A stretch of 64,000 nt of DNA from AG25 sp035604455 (GCA_035604455.1 DATNIM010000135.1:1-64000), one strand, 5' to 3'. Counted from the stretch's first letter, positions 17,518 through 25,014 are shown. The notes: generated from the letters alone by a model not told the origin. Translations and numbers: made by a program.

Positions 17518-18225
17518 ATGCCTTCCGTCCCGGCGCCCGCGCACGCGGGTCGCAGCGCTCGGGCCCCGGCCGTGCGCCGCCACCACTGGGTGGTGCGCCT
17601 GACCCACTGGGTGACCGTCCTCGCCCTCGCCGGCATGATCACGAGCGGACTGCAGATCTTCGAGGCGTATGCTCGCTTTGGTAACCGCGGCGGGCCGTTG
17701 TTCCCGAACGTTTTCACCGGCACGACGTTTCCAGCCTGGAGTCGCCTTGGCGGGTGGCTCGCGGGCGCCTTGAACTGGCACTTCGCGCTCATGTGGCCGC
17801 TGGTGAGCGCGGGACTCTTGTACACGCTGTATCTCGCCTCGAGCGGCGAGTGGCGCGCCCTCGTGTTTCGGCCGCGGGACGTGCCAGCTGCGCTCGCCAT
17901 GGTCCGCTACTACCTCCGGCTGAGCCCGAACCATCCCCCACAGGGAAAGCACAACGCACTGCAAAAGCTCGCGTACACGAGCACCGTCTTGCTCGGAGTG
18001 CTGGCCGTCCTCACGGGACTGTCGATCTACAAGCCGCTCCAGTTCGGATGGCTTACCGCCCTGTTCGGCGGGTTTCAGGCCGCTCGGTACTGGCACTTTT
18101 GGATCGTGTGGATTTTCGTGGCGTTTACCATCGTTCATGTGATCATGGTGTTCGCCGTCGACCCCGCGTCGTTCCCCGCGATGCTCAGCGGCCGCTACCG
18201 CGGTCGGTTCCCCAGTCATGACTGA
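17518..18225 (+). CDS. Cytochrome b561-like membrane subunit
   Basis: A 235-residue membrane protein of the cytochrome b/b561 type with about four helices. Histidines in helix positions suggest haem ligation: HHWVVRLTHWVTVLALAG (about residues 21-38), NWHFALMW (about 88-95), YWHFWIVWIFVAF and TIVHVIMVF (about 195-220). Such subunits pass electrons between the quinone pool and a periplasmic molybdenum enzyme. The next gene encodes a molybdopterin oxidoreductase and overlaps by 8 bases, so the two probably form one complex, much as MsrQ serves MsrP, though this subunit is not of the MsrQ family by its pattern. Confidence 0.85.
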   Translation: MPSVPAPAHAGRSARAPAVRRHHWVVRLTHWVTVLALAGMITSGLQIFEAYARFGNRGGPLFPNVFTGTTFPAWSRLGGWLAGALNWHFALMWPLVSAGLLYTLYLASSGEWRALVFRPRDVPAALAMVRYYLRLSPNHPPQGKHNALQKLAYTSTVLLGVLAVLTGLSIYKPLQFGWLTALFGGFQAARYWHFWIVWIFVAFTIVHVIMVFAVDPASFPAMLSGRYRGRFPSHD

Positions 18226-18922
18226 GCGGCGGGACTTCGTGAGGCTGGTCGGCAGCGCCGGCGCGGCGGCGCTCGCCACGGCCTGCGGCTGGGACGGCGG
18301 GACGCTCCTGCGACCATCGTTGCTCGCCGTCAGTCGCTGGAACGACTGGGTCGGCGAGAAGCTGCTCTACTCCCCGACGCGCCTCGCGCGGACGTATGAC
18401 ACCCGGGAACGGAGCCCCGCCCTCCCGAGTTACTTCGTTTCCCAAGCGATGCCGCTGCTCAAGGATCCCGCGGCCTGGCGCCTCCGCGTGGACGGACTCG
18501 TGCGGAGCCCGCTCACGCTGTCCCTCGACGCTCTGCAGAGCATGGCGCGTGTGTCCTACACCGTGAAGCACCATTGCGTCGAAGGCTGGAGCGCGATCGC
18601 CACCTGGCAAGGGGTCCCGGTGACGGCCATCATGGAGCGCTGCGGCCTCTTGCCGGGCGCCCGCTACATCAAGTTCCAGTCCTTTGACTCGGGCTATTCC
18701 AACGGTTGGGACCTTGCCAGCGCGGCGCACCCCCAGACGATCCTCGCCTACGGCATGAACGACAATCCGCTGCCGCCCGCGCACGGGGCTCCGCTCCGTC
18801 TGTATTCCCCGACGAAGCTCGGCTACAAGTTGACGAAGTATCTCGTGGCGATGACCTTCACGAGCGAGCGTCCGGGCGGCTATTGGGAAGACCAGGGATA
18901 CCCCTGGTTCGGCGGGCTGTAG
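18218..18922 (+). CDS. Molybdopterin-dependent oxidoreductase, sulfite-oxidase fold (YedY/MsrP-like)
   Basis: A 234-residue protein with the sulfite-oxidase molybdopterin domain. A twin-arginine signal is visible (ERRDFVRLVGSAGAAALATAC), ending in a lipobox-like Cys, so the folded cofactor-loaded enzyme is probably Tat-exported and may be lipid anchored. The molybdenum-ligand Cys lies in KHHCVEGWSAIATWQGVP (about residues 106-123), followed by YIKFQSFDSGYSNGW and the closing segment LGYKLTKYLV. The dimerisation domain of true sulfite oxidases is absent. The substrate is unknown; methionine-sulfoxide reduction is the analogy from MsrP. Electrons would come from the overlapping cytochrome b gene. 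Confidence 0.9.
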   Translation: MTERRDFVRLVGSAGAAALATACGWDGGTLLRPSLLAVSRWNDWVGEKLLYSPTRLARTYDTRERSPALPSYFVSQAMPLLKDPAAWRLRVDGLVRSPLTLSLDALQSMARVSYTVKHHCVEGWSAIATWQGVPVTAIMERCGLLPGARYIKFQSFDSGYSNGWDLASAAHPQTILAYGMNDNPLPPAHGAPLRLYSPTKLGYKLTKYLVAMTFTSERPGGYWEDQGYPWFGGL

Positions 18923-18934
18923 TCGGATCCGGCG

Positions 18935-20974
18935 CTAGCCCACCGCCGCCAAGGCTGCGTACATCTCGTTCGCCGACTGGTAGCGGTCGACGGGGGCCTT
19001 TGCCATCGCCTTGAGAATGACCCGGGACAGACTCTCCGGCACGTCGGGGTTCGACTGCCGCGGGTCGGGCGGCTCCTCCTCCAGGTGCTTGGCGATCAGC
19101 GCCCAGGTCGTCTCGGCCTCGAAGGGCACCCGCCCCGTGACGCATTCAAACAGCACGACCCCCGCAGCGTACAAGTCGCTCCGCGCATCGAGCTCCATCC
19201 CGGACAGCTGCTCCGGCGCCATGTAGTCGGGCGTCCCGATCGACGTACCCTCCTGCGTGAGGCCCTTCCCTTGAGGCGGATTCGCGAGTCGGGCGATGCC
19301 GAAATCCATGACCTTGAGAAAGCCGCTCGGCTCGACGACGATGTTCTGCGGCTTGATGTCGCGATGGATCACGCCCTGCTCGTGCGCCACTTCCAGGGCG
19401 CGGCATAGCTGCTTCCCGATCGTCAGGGTGACCGGAATGGGCAACCGGCCCCGGGAGCGGATCAGATCCTTGAGAGAGGCCCCCTCGACGTATTCCATCG
19501 TGAGGTAGTACAGCCCATCTGTTTCCCCCAGGTCATAGGTGCGCACCACGTTGCGATGGGTGATCTTGCGGGCCAAACGGATCTCCTGGCGGAATCGCTC
19601 GAGCGCGGCGCTCTCGCCCGCCATTGCCTCCGGTCGCAGGGTCTTGATCGCGACCGTCTCCTGCAGCTCGCGGTCGAAGGCGCGGTACACGACACCCATC
19701 CCGCCGATTCCGAGCACCGCCTGCACGTCATACCGATTCGCGAAGAGCGCACCAGGCCGCAGCACCTCCCCGCCCTGCGTAGTTGATCGCCGCGGTTCGC
19801 GCGCACCACGCTCGAGCAACTGCGTGGCCACCCCGCCCGTGGCGGCGGACATATACTCGACGAGCGCCGCCTTCTCCCGAAGATCTTCGACCAGGCGCTT
19901 GAATGCGCGCGACAGCGCGCCGATCTCGTCCCGGGACGTCGTCACGATCTCAACGCTATAGTCACCGTCTTGGACGCGTCGCGTGGCGACGGCGAGGTCA
20001 CGGACGGGACGCGTGATCTGTCGTGCGATGACGAACGCGAGGGCGAGCGCGAGCGCCACCCCGAGGGCGATCGCAAGCGTCATGGTGCGCTGCAGCGCTC
20101 GGAAGGCCGCGAGTTCCGCGTCGCGGGAGCGGAACGGGACGATGGCTCCATAGAGGTCACCACCAGCCGATCTGATCGGCGCGGCGAGGCCGATCAACCG
20201 CTCGCCCGAGACGTCGGCGGCGAGCTCCACCCCGCTTGAGTCGCGCGCCAAGCCAGCAATCGCGGCGCTGTCGGCGCGGAGGGTCGGTCCCATCTGGTCG
20301 GCGGGCAGCGTCGTTCCCACGACGTACGGGTGGCCCGCAGCGTCAAGGGCGACGAGGACCACGTCCGAATTCGTGGCGACCTTCACGGCTTGGGCGAGCG
20401 AGTCGTCGAGCGCATAGGCGGCCACGAGCACGCCCTCCGGGGAGCCGCCCGCCGACGCGGCAAGGGGCGTCGCGACCGCCATGAAGAGCTTGTGCGCCGC
20501 GTCGTCGACCCAGGCACCCGCGGTCTGGGTCCCGGACAGCGCGCCGCCGATGAGCGCGCCCCGCGATAGATCGAGGTCGTATTGCTCGGGGTAGTCGGTG
20601 CGCGCGCGCAGGATGCCGTCGTTGTCCGTGACCAGGATCCACGCGGCGCCGATCAGGCTCCGGTACTCCGTGGCCTGATCGAGCACGTCCGCCCGGTCGC
20701 GGCTCGTGAGCAGGCGCTCCCGAAACTGCGGCACCGCGCCCGACACACGGCTGAGGCTCGCGAGGGTGCGGGTCCGTGCCGCCAGAAAGTCCGTGGCGGC
20801 GCGGCGGGTATTGGCCAGCGCTCGGTGAACCGCCTCATCGGCCGACCGATTGGCCCGCACCGAGGTGAGCCCGAAGGTGAGGCCGAGCACGGCTACGACG
20901 AGCAGAGTCGACGCCGCGAACACCCGAGTTGTGAGCCCGAAGCGGATGCCGCTAGTATCGCTCGAAGTCTTCAT
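18935..20974 (-). CDS. Transmembrane sensor Ser/Thr protein kinase (Cache-like sensor, HAMP, kinase)
   Basis: A 679-residue kinase built like a chemoreceptor. In order: helix 1 (about residues 15-37), an extracytoplasmic domain of about 250 residues with Cache-like pattern (TDNDGILRARTDYPEQ), helix 2 (about 300-325), a HAMP linker (ITRPVRDLAVATRRVQDGDY), a short coiled coil, then a Hanks-type kinase domain from about 415. The kinase has the glycine loop LGIGGMGVVYRAF, VAIKTL, HRDIKPQNI (about 537), DFG and APE-like MAPEQ, so it should be active. Most bacterial Hanks kinases put the kinase first and the sensor last; here the order is reversed. The start at 20974 lies inside the end of the cupredoxin gene (23-base overlap), which argues for joint function. 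Confidence 0.92.
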   Translation of the reverse strand: MKTSSDTSGIRFGLTTRVFAASTLLVVAVLGLTFGLTSVRANRSADEAVHRALANTRRAATDFLAARTRTLASLSRVSGAVPQFRERLLTSRDRADVLDQATEYRSLIGAAWILVTDNDGILRARTDYPEQYDLDLSRGALIGGALSGTQTAGAWVDDAAHKLFMAVATPLAASAGGSPEGVLVAAYALDDSLAQAVKVATNSDVVLVALDAAGHPYVVGTTLPADQMGPTLRADSAAIAGLARDSSGVELAADVSGERLIGLAAPIRSAGGDLYGAIVPFRSRDAELAAFRALQRTMTLAIALGVALALALAFVIARQITRPVRDLAVATRRVQDGDYSVEIVTTSRDEIGALSRAFKRLVEDLREKAALVEYMSAATGGVATQLLERGAREPRRSTTQGGEVLRPGALFANRYDVQAVLGIGGMGVVYRAFDRELQETVAIKTLRPEAMAGESAALERFRQEIRLARKITHRNVVRTYDLGETDGLYYLTMEYVEGASLKDLIRSRGRLPIPVTLTIGKQLCRALEVAHEQGVIHRDIKPQNIVVEPSGFLKVMDFGIARLANPPQGKGLTQEGTSIGTPDYMAPEQLSGMELDARSDLYAAGVVLFECVTGRVPFEAETTWALIAKHLEEEPPDPRQSNPDVPESLSRVILKAMAKAPVDRYQSANEMYAALAAVG

Positions 20975-21641
20975 CCGTCGGGTAGTCCTGCCCGTGCTTG
21001 TTCTTGTGGGGGACCCAGTGGAAACCCCGGGCGTCGAGCTGGAGGACAAGCCCCGACACGCCTGCCGGCCCGACAGTGAGATCCTGGGCGAGTTCGGGGC
21101 TCCGCTCGTGCCAGACCACCAGCGTGTAGTGCCCCGGCGGCACGCTGTCGAGCGCAAAGCTGCCGTCCGCCGCAGGCTGGGTGTAGTGGGGCGTCGCCAT
21201 CACCTGGACAAACGCCACCATCCGGGGATGCACGTTGCAGAACACACGCGCGAGCCCGGGCGCCGTGAACGTGTGGGGGCGCGCCTTCCCCCGACCATAT
21301 TTCCCGAGATCGAAGGTGTTCGGCTCGCTCGCCGAGAACACGTTGTGGCTGACGGGATCGGCGTTCGCGAACTCGACCGTGGACCCAACCGGGATGACCA
21401 CCACCCGCGGCACGAATTCCTTCTCGCTGGTCGTGATCGTGTAGGTGTCGGGATGGAGGGGGGCCGGTTCGCCGCCCTCCAGATAAATGACCGCCGACCC
21501 GAGATCGTTCGAGGGAGCGCCGTCCTTCTCGAACATCGTGACGTGACCGGCGACGCGCACTCCGGTCGGCGGCTTGGGCCCGGCCGACCGGACCGTCGTG
21601 ACGCCGACGGCGACGAGCAGCGTCATGCGCATCGCGTTCAC
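20952..21641 (-). CDS. Secreted cupredoxin (type 1 copper) protein
   Basis: A 229-residue exported protein. A short hydrophobic amino terminus (MRMTLLVAVGVTTVRSA) precedes a cupredoxin domain with a full type 1 copper set: His in DPVSHNVFS (about residue 97) and Cys, His and Met in FCNVHPRMV (about 133-141). A carboxypeptidase-regulatory-like beta-sandwich follows (PAADGSFALDSVPPGHYTLVVW), the arrangement found in methylamine-utilisation-like plastocyanin proteins. Start is GTG at 21641. It is the first gene of a two-gene unit; its end overlaps the sensor kinase start, suggesting it delivers or reports copper, redox or electron flow to the kinase. That link is inference. Confidence 0.88.
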   Translation of the reverse strand: MNAMRMTLLVAVGVTTVRSAGPKPPTGVRVAGHVTMFEKDGAPSNDLGSAVIYLEGGEPAPLHPDTYTITTSEKEFVPRVVVIPVGSTVEFANADPVSHNVFSASEPNTFDLGKYGRGKARPHTFTAPGLARVFCNVHPRMVAFVQVMATPHYTQPAADGSFALDSVPPGHYTLVVWHERSPELAQDLTVGPAGVSGLVLQLDARGFHWVPHKNKHGQDYPTDEDFERY

Positions 21642-21808
21642 GGGCGCTCAGCTTACTCTAAACAAATCGAAATCGCCAGGAGCGCCGTGGCGCACTGCGG
21701 TCCTCCTCGTCCTCGCCCGGCTACTCGCCACTCCCCGTCCTCCGCGCCGCGCGGCGAGCGGGGCAGCCAACCCGCCGGGCCCGCCCAGCTCGACCCTCCA
21801 TGCCCGCA

Positions 21809-21858
21809 ACCCGCGTCGTGGGCCTAGTCCGGGGCGCTAGTCCTCGCCCGACGCGGGT
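21809..21858 (-). other. Hairpin around the stop codon of the ArfA-like small gene
   Basis: Bases 21850-21858 pair with 21809-21817 (9 perfect pairs) and, nested inside, 21845-21849 pair with 21832-21836 around an 8-base loop that contains the TAG stop (21837-21839). No T-run follows, so it is not a standard terminator. Hairpins at the end of arfA are known to cause mRNA truncation, which is why the position matters. Confidence 0.4.
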
Positions 21859-21992
21859 CGCGGATGCTTCGGGCTCCGCCGGTACGCGCGCTTCGAGCGA
21901 TGCACCTGGTGGCGCGGCGTCTTCAGACGACCGCGCACGGGCGCGTCCGGATTGGGAACCCGCACCGTCCGCGTTTCCTTCTTCTTGCTCAC
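21837..21992 (-). CDS. Small basic protein, possible ArfA-like ribosome-rescue factor
   Basis: A 51-residue basic frame in the otherwise empty 437-base gap between the cupredoxin gene and the PHP hydrolase. It starts with GTG at 21992, preceded by GGGGGAA, and opens with the lysine-rich MSKKKETRTVRVPNP. The core PVRGRLKTPRHQVHRSKRAY followed by RRSPKHPRP resembles the ArfA pattern as I remember it (a Leu-rich segment, a basic stretch, then a KxxYxRxxKH block). ArfA binds stalled ribosomes lacking a stop codon and recruits RF2. The stop codon lies in a hairpin loop, as expected for a gene controlled by non-stop truncation. The rest of the gap shows no gene. Coding status is not certain. Confidence 0.42.
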   Translation of the reverse strand: MSKKKETRTVRVPNPDAPVRGRLKTPRHQVHRSKRAYRRSPKHPRPASGED

Positions 21993-22078
21993 CCATTCCC
22001 CCGCGGCAACTTGGGCGTGTGGGCCGCGCGTGGCCCGGCCGGTGTAGCTTGCGTCGCGTTCCCGAACGGATTCTACGA

Positions 22079-23272
22079 ATGAACCTCGTGCGTCGCCACC
22101 CGATCGCGTTGGCACTCATCGCGCTCCTGCTGTGGAGCGCGGCGAGTCCGCTGCCCGCCCTGGTGGATGTCGCCACCGGCGCGCCCGCGGGCGCGGCGGA
22201 CCTCACGCGGCCGGTGAGTTACGTGGTCGGCGCGCCGCTCTCCGACGTCTTGGATGCCCTGACGTTCCTCAGCCTCGATCGCGCGAAGTTCCTGTTTGGC
22301 ACGTGGGCAGTCGCACTCTGCCTGTGGGGCGCGCTCCGAGGCGGACCGTGGTGGCGGCGCGTGACGAGAGCCGTCGCCGCGCCGCTCGGGCTCGTCGTCC
22401 TCGCCGCCGCCGCCGTTCTCCTTCCCCGCCCCGTGCCCCGGCTCGTCTCGGCAGACCCCGGCCTCACCGTGATCGATTATCACAGTCATACGGAGGCCTC
22501 TCATGATGGCCGTCCTGGTTGGTCGGCGACCGACGTCGCGCGCTGGCACGCCGTGCAGGGCTTCGAGGCGGCGTACGTCACCGACCATAACCGGTTGTTC
22601 GAGCGCCGAACCGACACCGCCATTCCGCTCCTCCCCGGCGCCGAATGGAGCGTGTACCGACAGCACGTGCTCGCGCTCGGCCAAGTGGTTCCCCTCGACC
22701 CCAGCCGCTACAACGCGAACACCACGTCGCTGCTCACCCTGTTCCCCGAGCTCCACCGGGCTGGGGCGCTTTCCGTCGCGTCCATCCCCGAGTACTGGGA
22801 AAGCCACTGGGACGATCTCGACGACTTCGTCCGCGCCGGTCTCGACGGGTTCGAAATCATCAACTGCGCGCCCCGCGCGCTCGCGTTCCCGGCGAGCGCC
22901 CGCGCGCGAGTGCTGGGCATCGCGCGGCAGCACAACCTCCTCGTCGTCGGCGGTAGCGACAATCACGGATGGGGCAAGGTCACCTGCGTCTGGAACCTCG
23001 TCGCCCCCAGCGCACACGGGTACCGGGCGAACCACGTCCTGGCCCGACCGCTCGCCCTGCTGCAGGCGGAGTGGCTGGCGTGGACCGCCCCCGTCACGCA
23101 ACCCTGGTTCATGTTCCGGTCGCTCGGGTGGCCGGAGCGTGTGAGCTGGCTCACATGGATCTTGGTCATCTTGATCTACCGCGCGACGCCGCGACGGGCC
23201 GGCGACCGCAGCCCGGCGATTCTCGCGCGCGCGCTCGGCGTCCGCCAGCAGCCACCGTCGGATGACCGTTGA
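22079..23272 (+). CDS. Membrane-anchored PHP-domain (CehA/McbA-like) metallohydrolase
   Basis: A 397-residue protein with an amino-terminal membrane region of two to three helices (about residues 8-30, 60-82 and 98-117) and then a PHP-type hydrolase domain. Metal-binding motifs are YHSHTEASHDG (about residues 132-142), YVTDHNRL (about 166-173) and GGSDNHGWG (about 297-305). Family members hydrolyse phosphoesters or carbamates; the substrate here is unknown. A hydrophobic stretch near residues 355-372 (LTWILVILIY) suggests a final helix, so both ends may be in the membrane. The stop falls just before the operator of the next gene. Confidence 0.85.
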   Translation: MNLVRRHPIALALIALLLWSAASPLPALVDVATGAPAGAADLTRPVSYVVGAPLSDVLDALTFLSLDRAKFLFGTWAVALCLWGALRGGPWWRRVTRAVAAPLGLVVLAAAAVLLPRPVPRLVSADPGLTVIDYHSHTEASHDGRPGWSATDVARWHAVQGFEAAYVTDHNRLFERRTDTAIPLLPGAEWSVYRQHVLALGQVVPLDPSRYNANTTSLLTLFPELHRAGALSVASIPEYWESHWDDLDDFVRAGLDGFEIINCAPRALAFPASARARVLGIARQHNLLVVGGSDNHGWGKVTCVWNLVAPSAHGYRANHVLARPLALLQAEWLAWTAPVTQPWFMFRSLGWPERVSWLTWILVILIYRATPRRAGDRSPAILARALGVRQQPPSDDR

Positions 23273-23278
23273 ACGGTG

Positions 23279-23303
23279 CAATACTTTACAATACAAAGTA
23301 CTT
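23279..23303. promoter_or_regulatory. Palindromic operator candidate for the winged-helix regulator
   Basis: TACTTT at 23282-23287 and AAAGTA at 23295-23300 form perfect 6-base arms with a 7-base centre. CAATAC occurs twice 10 bases apart (23279-23284 and 23289-23294), and AAGTACTT (23296-23303) is a perfect 8-base palindrome. It is an AT-rich island in GC-rich sequence directly before the -35 box of the next gene. Confidence 0.5.
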
Positions 23304-23330
23304 GACTCCAATGCTCGGGGGCGCTACCGT
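23302..23330 (+). promoter_or_regulatory. Promoter TTGACT-N17-TACCGT for the membrane protein/regulator pair
   Basis: TTGACT at 23302-23307 and TACCGT at 23325-23330, 17 bases apart; the -10 is a weak match. The -10 ends 7 bases before the ATG at 23338, predicting a leaderless message. The palindrome at 23279-23303 overlaps the -35 box, so a bound regulator would block RNA polymerase. Confidence 0.4.
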
Positions 23331-23337
23331 CCCGGGC

Positions 23338-23952
23338 ATGCTGCCGCCCCGCCCCTCGCGCGAGCGCCGACCCGACCCACCAGCGCTGCGCGACCGCGCG
23401 ATCGACAACCTCCGCTTCATCCGCGAGACGATGGAGCGGGCCGGATCGTTTACCGCGGTGCCGGGGTTCGGCGGCGTGGCGGTCGGGGTGACGGCCCTCG
23501 CGGCGGCGGCCCTCGCCGCCGGCGCCACGAGCGTCGCGCTGTGGGTCGCGGTGTGGCTCGGTGAGGCCGTCGTCGCCCTCGCCATCGGCGGATGGGCGCT
23601 GGCCCGCAAGGCACACGCAGCCAACGATCCGATCCTTTCCGGACCGGCGCGTCGGTTTGGTCTGAGCTTCCTACCGCCGATGGTGGTGGGTGGCTTCCTC
23701 ACCATCGCGCTCTACCGCGACGGTGTGCCCCAGGCGCTCCCCGGCACCTGGTTGATGCTCTACGGCGCGGGGGTCGCGACCGCCGGCGCGTTCTCCGTGC
23801 GCGTCGTGCCGGTAATGGGACTGTGCTTCATGCTCACCGGAGCGGTCGCGCTCTTCGGGCCCGAGGCGTGGGGCAACTGGTGCATGGCCGCGGGGTTCGG
23901 CGGGCTGCACATCCTCTTTGGCACGATCATCGCGAGACATCACGGTGGCTAA
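23338..23952 (+). CDS. Integral membrane protein paired with a winged-helix regulator
   Basis: A 204-residue protein with a 60-residue soluble amino terminus (DRAIDNLRFIRETMERAGSF) and about six short hydrophobic helices (from about residue 40 to the end, e.g. AVGVTALAAAALAAG). I do not recognise a named family, but membrane proteins with this DNLRFIRETMERAxSF opening next to a winged-helix regulator strike me as a recurring pair in Acidobacteria and Gemmatimonadota. ATG at 23338 is chosen over an upstream ATG at 23269 because the latter would place the operator inside the gene. The stop overlaps the regulator start by 8 bases. Confidence 0.75.
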   Translation: MLPPRPSRERRPDPPALRDRAIDNLRFIRETMERAGSFTAVPGFGGVAVGVTALAAAALAAGATSVALWVAVWLGEAVVALAIGGWALARKAHAANDPILSGPARRFGLSFLPPMVVGGFLTIALYRDGVPQALPGTWLMLYGAGVATAGAFSVRVVPVMGLCFMLTGAVALFGPEAWGNWCMAAGFGGLHILFGTIIARHHGG

Positions 23953-24304
23953 GGCAACTCCAGCGCGCGCGGTACCCGCTCCCCACGCCGCCGCACGCCC
24001 GCGCGTGGAACCCGCGCAACTCGACCGGTTGATCCACGAGCGGATCAGACTCGGGATCGTGAGCGCCCTCGCCGTGAACTCGACGCTCACGTTCAACGAG
24101 CTGAAGCGCCTCCTCAAGACGAGCGACGGAAACCTGAGCGTGCACGCGCGGAAGCTCGAAGATGCGCTGTACGTGAAATGCACGAAATCGTTTGCCGGCC
24201 GGCTGCCGCAGACCGACTACCGGCTCACTGCCCTGGGCCGACGCACCTTCGAGGCGTACCTCGACCACATGGAAGCCTTGATCCATGCGAGCCGCGAGCG
24301 CTGA
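23945..24304 (+). CDS. Winged-helix DNA-binding transcriptional regulator
   Basis: A 119-residue regulator with a MarR/ArsR-like winged helix of the short type that senses through its partner or by dimerisation. After a Pro/Ala-rich tail of about 20 residues come LDRLIHERIRLGIVSALAVN, the helix-turn-helix TFNELKRLLKTSDGNLSVHA (recognition helix) and the wing with YRLTALGRRTFEAYLDHMEA. It is probably the regulator acting on the palindrome at 23279-23303. Start is GTG at 23945; TTG at 23918 is the alternative. It overlaps the membrane protein before and the prenyltransferase after. Confidence 0.88.
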   Translation: MAKATPARAVPAPHAAARPRVEPAQLDRLIHERIRLGIVSALAVNSTLTFNELKRLLKTSDGNLSVHARKLEDALYVKCTKSFAGRLPQTDYRLTALGRRTFEAYLDHMEALIHASRER

Positions 24305-24956
24305 ACCGGGCGATCCCGCCTCGGGACCGACGACCAGCCTGCATGTCGCCATCGTGATGGACGGCAACGGGCGATGGGCGACGCGCCGGGGCCTGCCGCG
24401 GACGGCCGGTCACCGGGCCGGTGCACGCGCCGTGCGTCCCATCGTCGAGGCGGCGGCCGGGCTCGGCGTCCGGAGTCTGACGCTATTCGCGTTCTCGGCG
24501 GACAACTGGCGACGCCCACCGGCTGAGGTGTCGGCGTTGATGCGGCTCTTGGCCCGACACCTCCGGATGGAGACGCCCCGCCTCGTCGCCCAGGGCATCC
24601 GGCTCCGCGTCGTCGGCCGCCGCGATCGCCTGCCGGCCCCATTGGTCGCCGCCATCGCCGCCGCCGAGCGTGCCACGCAGGCGGGGACCACGCTCACCTT
24701 CCACCTGGCCGTGGACTACTCGTCCCGCGACGCAATCGCGTCCGGCGACCTGTTGCCGGACGTCGACCTGTTCGTGCGGACCGGTGGGGAGCAACGGCTC
24801 AGCGATTTCTTGCTGTGGGAGAGCGCATACGCCGAGCTCCATTTCACCGACCGCATGTGGCCCGACTTCGGCCCTGCGGACCTCGCGGCGGCGCTCGAGG
24901 AGTTCCACCGCCGGGAACGTCGGTTCGGAGGCGTGCCTCGGGCGGCAGCAGGCTGA
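24285..24956 (+). CDS. uppS: Isoprenyl (cis-prenyl) transferase, UppS family, compact
   Basis: A 223-residue cis-prenyltransferase that should elongate farnesyl diphosphate with isopentenyl diphosphate to make a polyprenyl carrier for cell-wall synthesis. Seen: AIVMDGNGRWA (catalytic Asp26), GHRAGARAVR, LTLFAFSADNWRRP, and near the end FVRTGGEQRLSDFLLWESAYAEL, FTDRMWPDF and the family ending RRERRFGG. Between SSRDAI and RTGGEQ only 13 residues are found where E. coli UppS has about 41, so a helix-turn segment is missing and the protein is shorter than the usual 240-260. It overlaps the winged-helix gene by 20 bases. Whether it is the main UppS or an additional short form cannot be decided. 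Confidence 0.88.
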   Translation: MRAASAEPGDPASGPTTSLHVAIVMDGNGRWATRRGLPRTAGHRAGARAVRPIVEAAAGLGVRSLTLFAFSADNWRRPPAEVSALMRLLARHLRMETPRLVAQGIRLRVVGRRDRLPAPLVAAIAAAERATQAGTTLTFHLAVDYSSRDAIASGDLLPDVDLFVRTGGEQRLSDFLLWESAYAELHFTDRMWPDFGPADLAAALEEFHRRERRFGGVPRAAAG

Positions 24957-25008
24957 TCCGACCGCGGCACCCGTTCCAACCCGATTCGTCGAGCCGCGTG
25001 CGGCCGGC

Positions 25009-25014
25009 TAAGTT
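25009..25014 (+). promoter_or_regulatory. TAAGTT -10-like hexamer before the PhzF gene
   Basis: TAAGTT ends 6 bases before the GTG at 25021. The best upstream box is TTCGTC, 18 bases away, which is weak. Confidence 0.3.
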
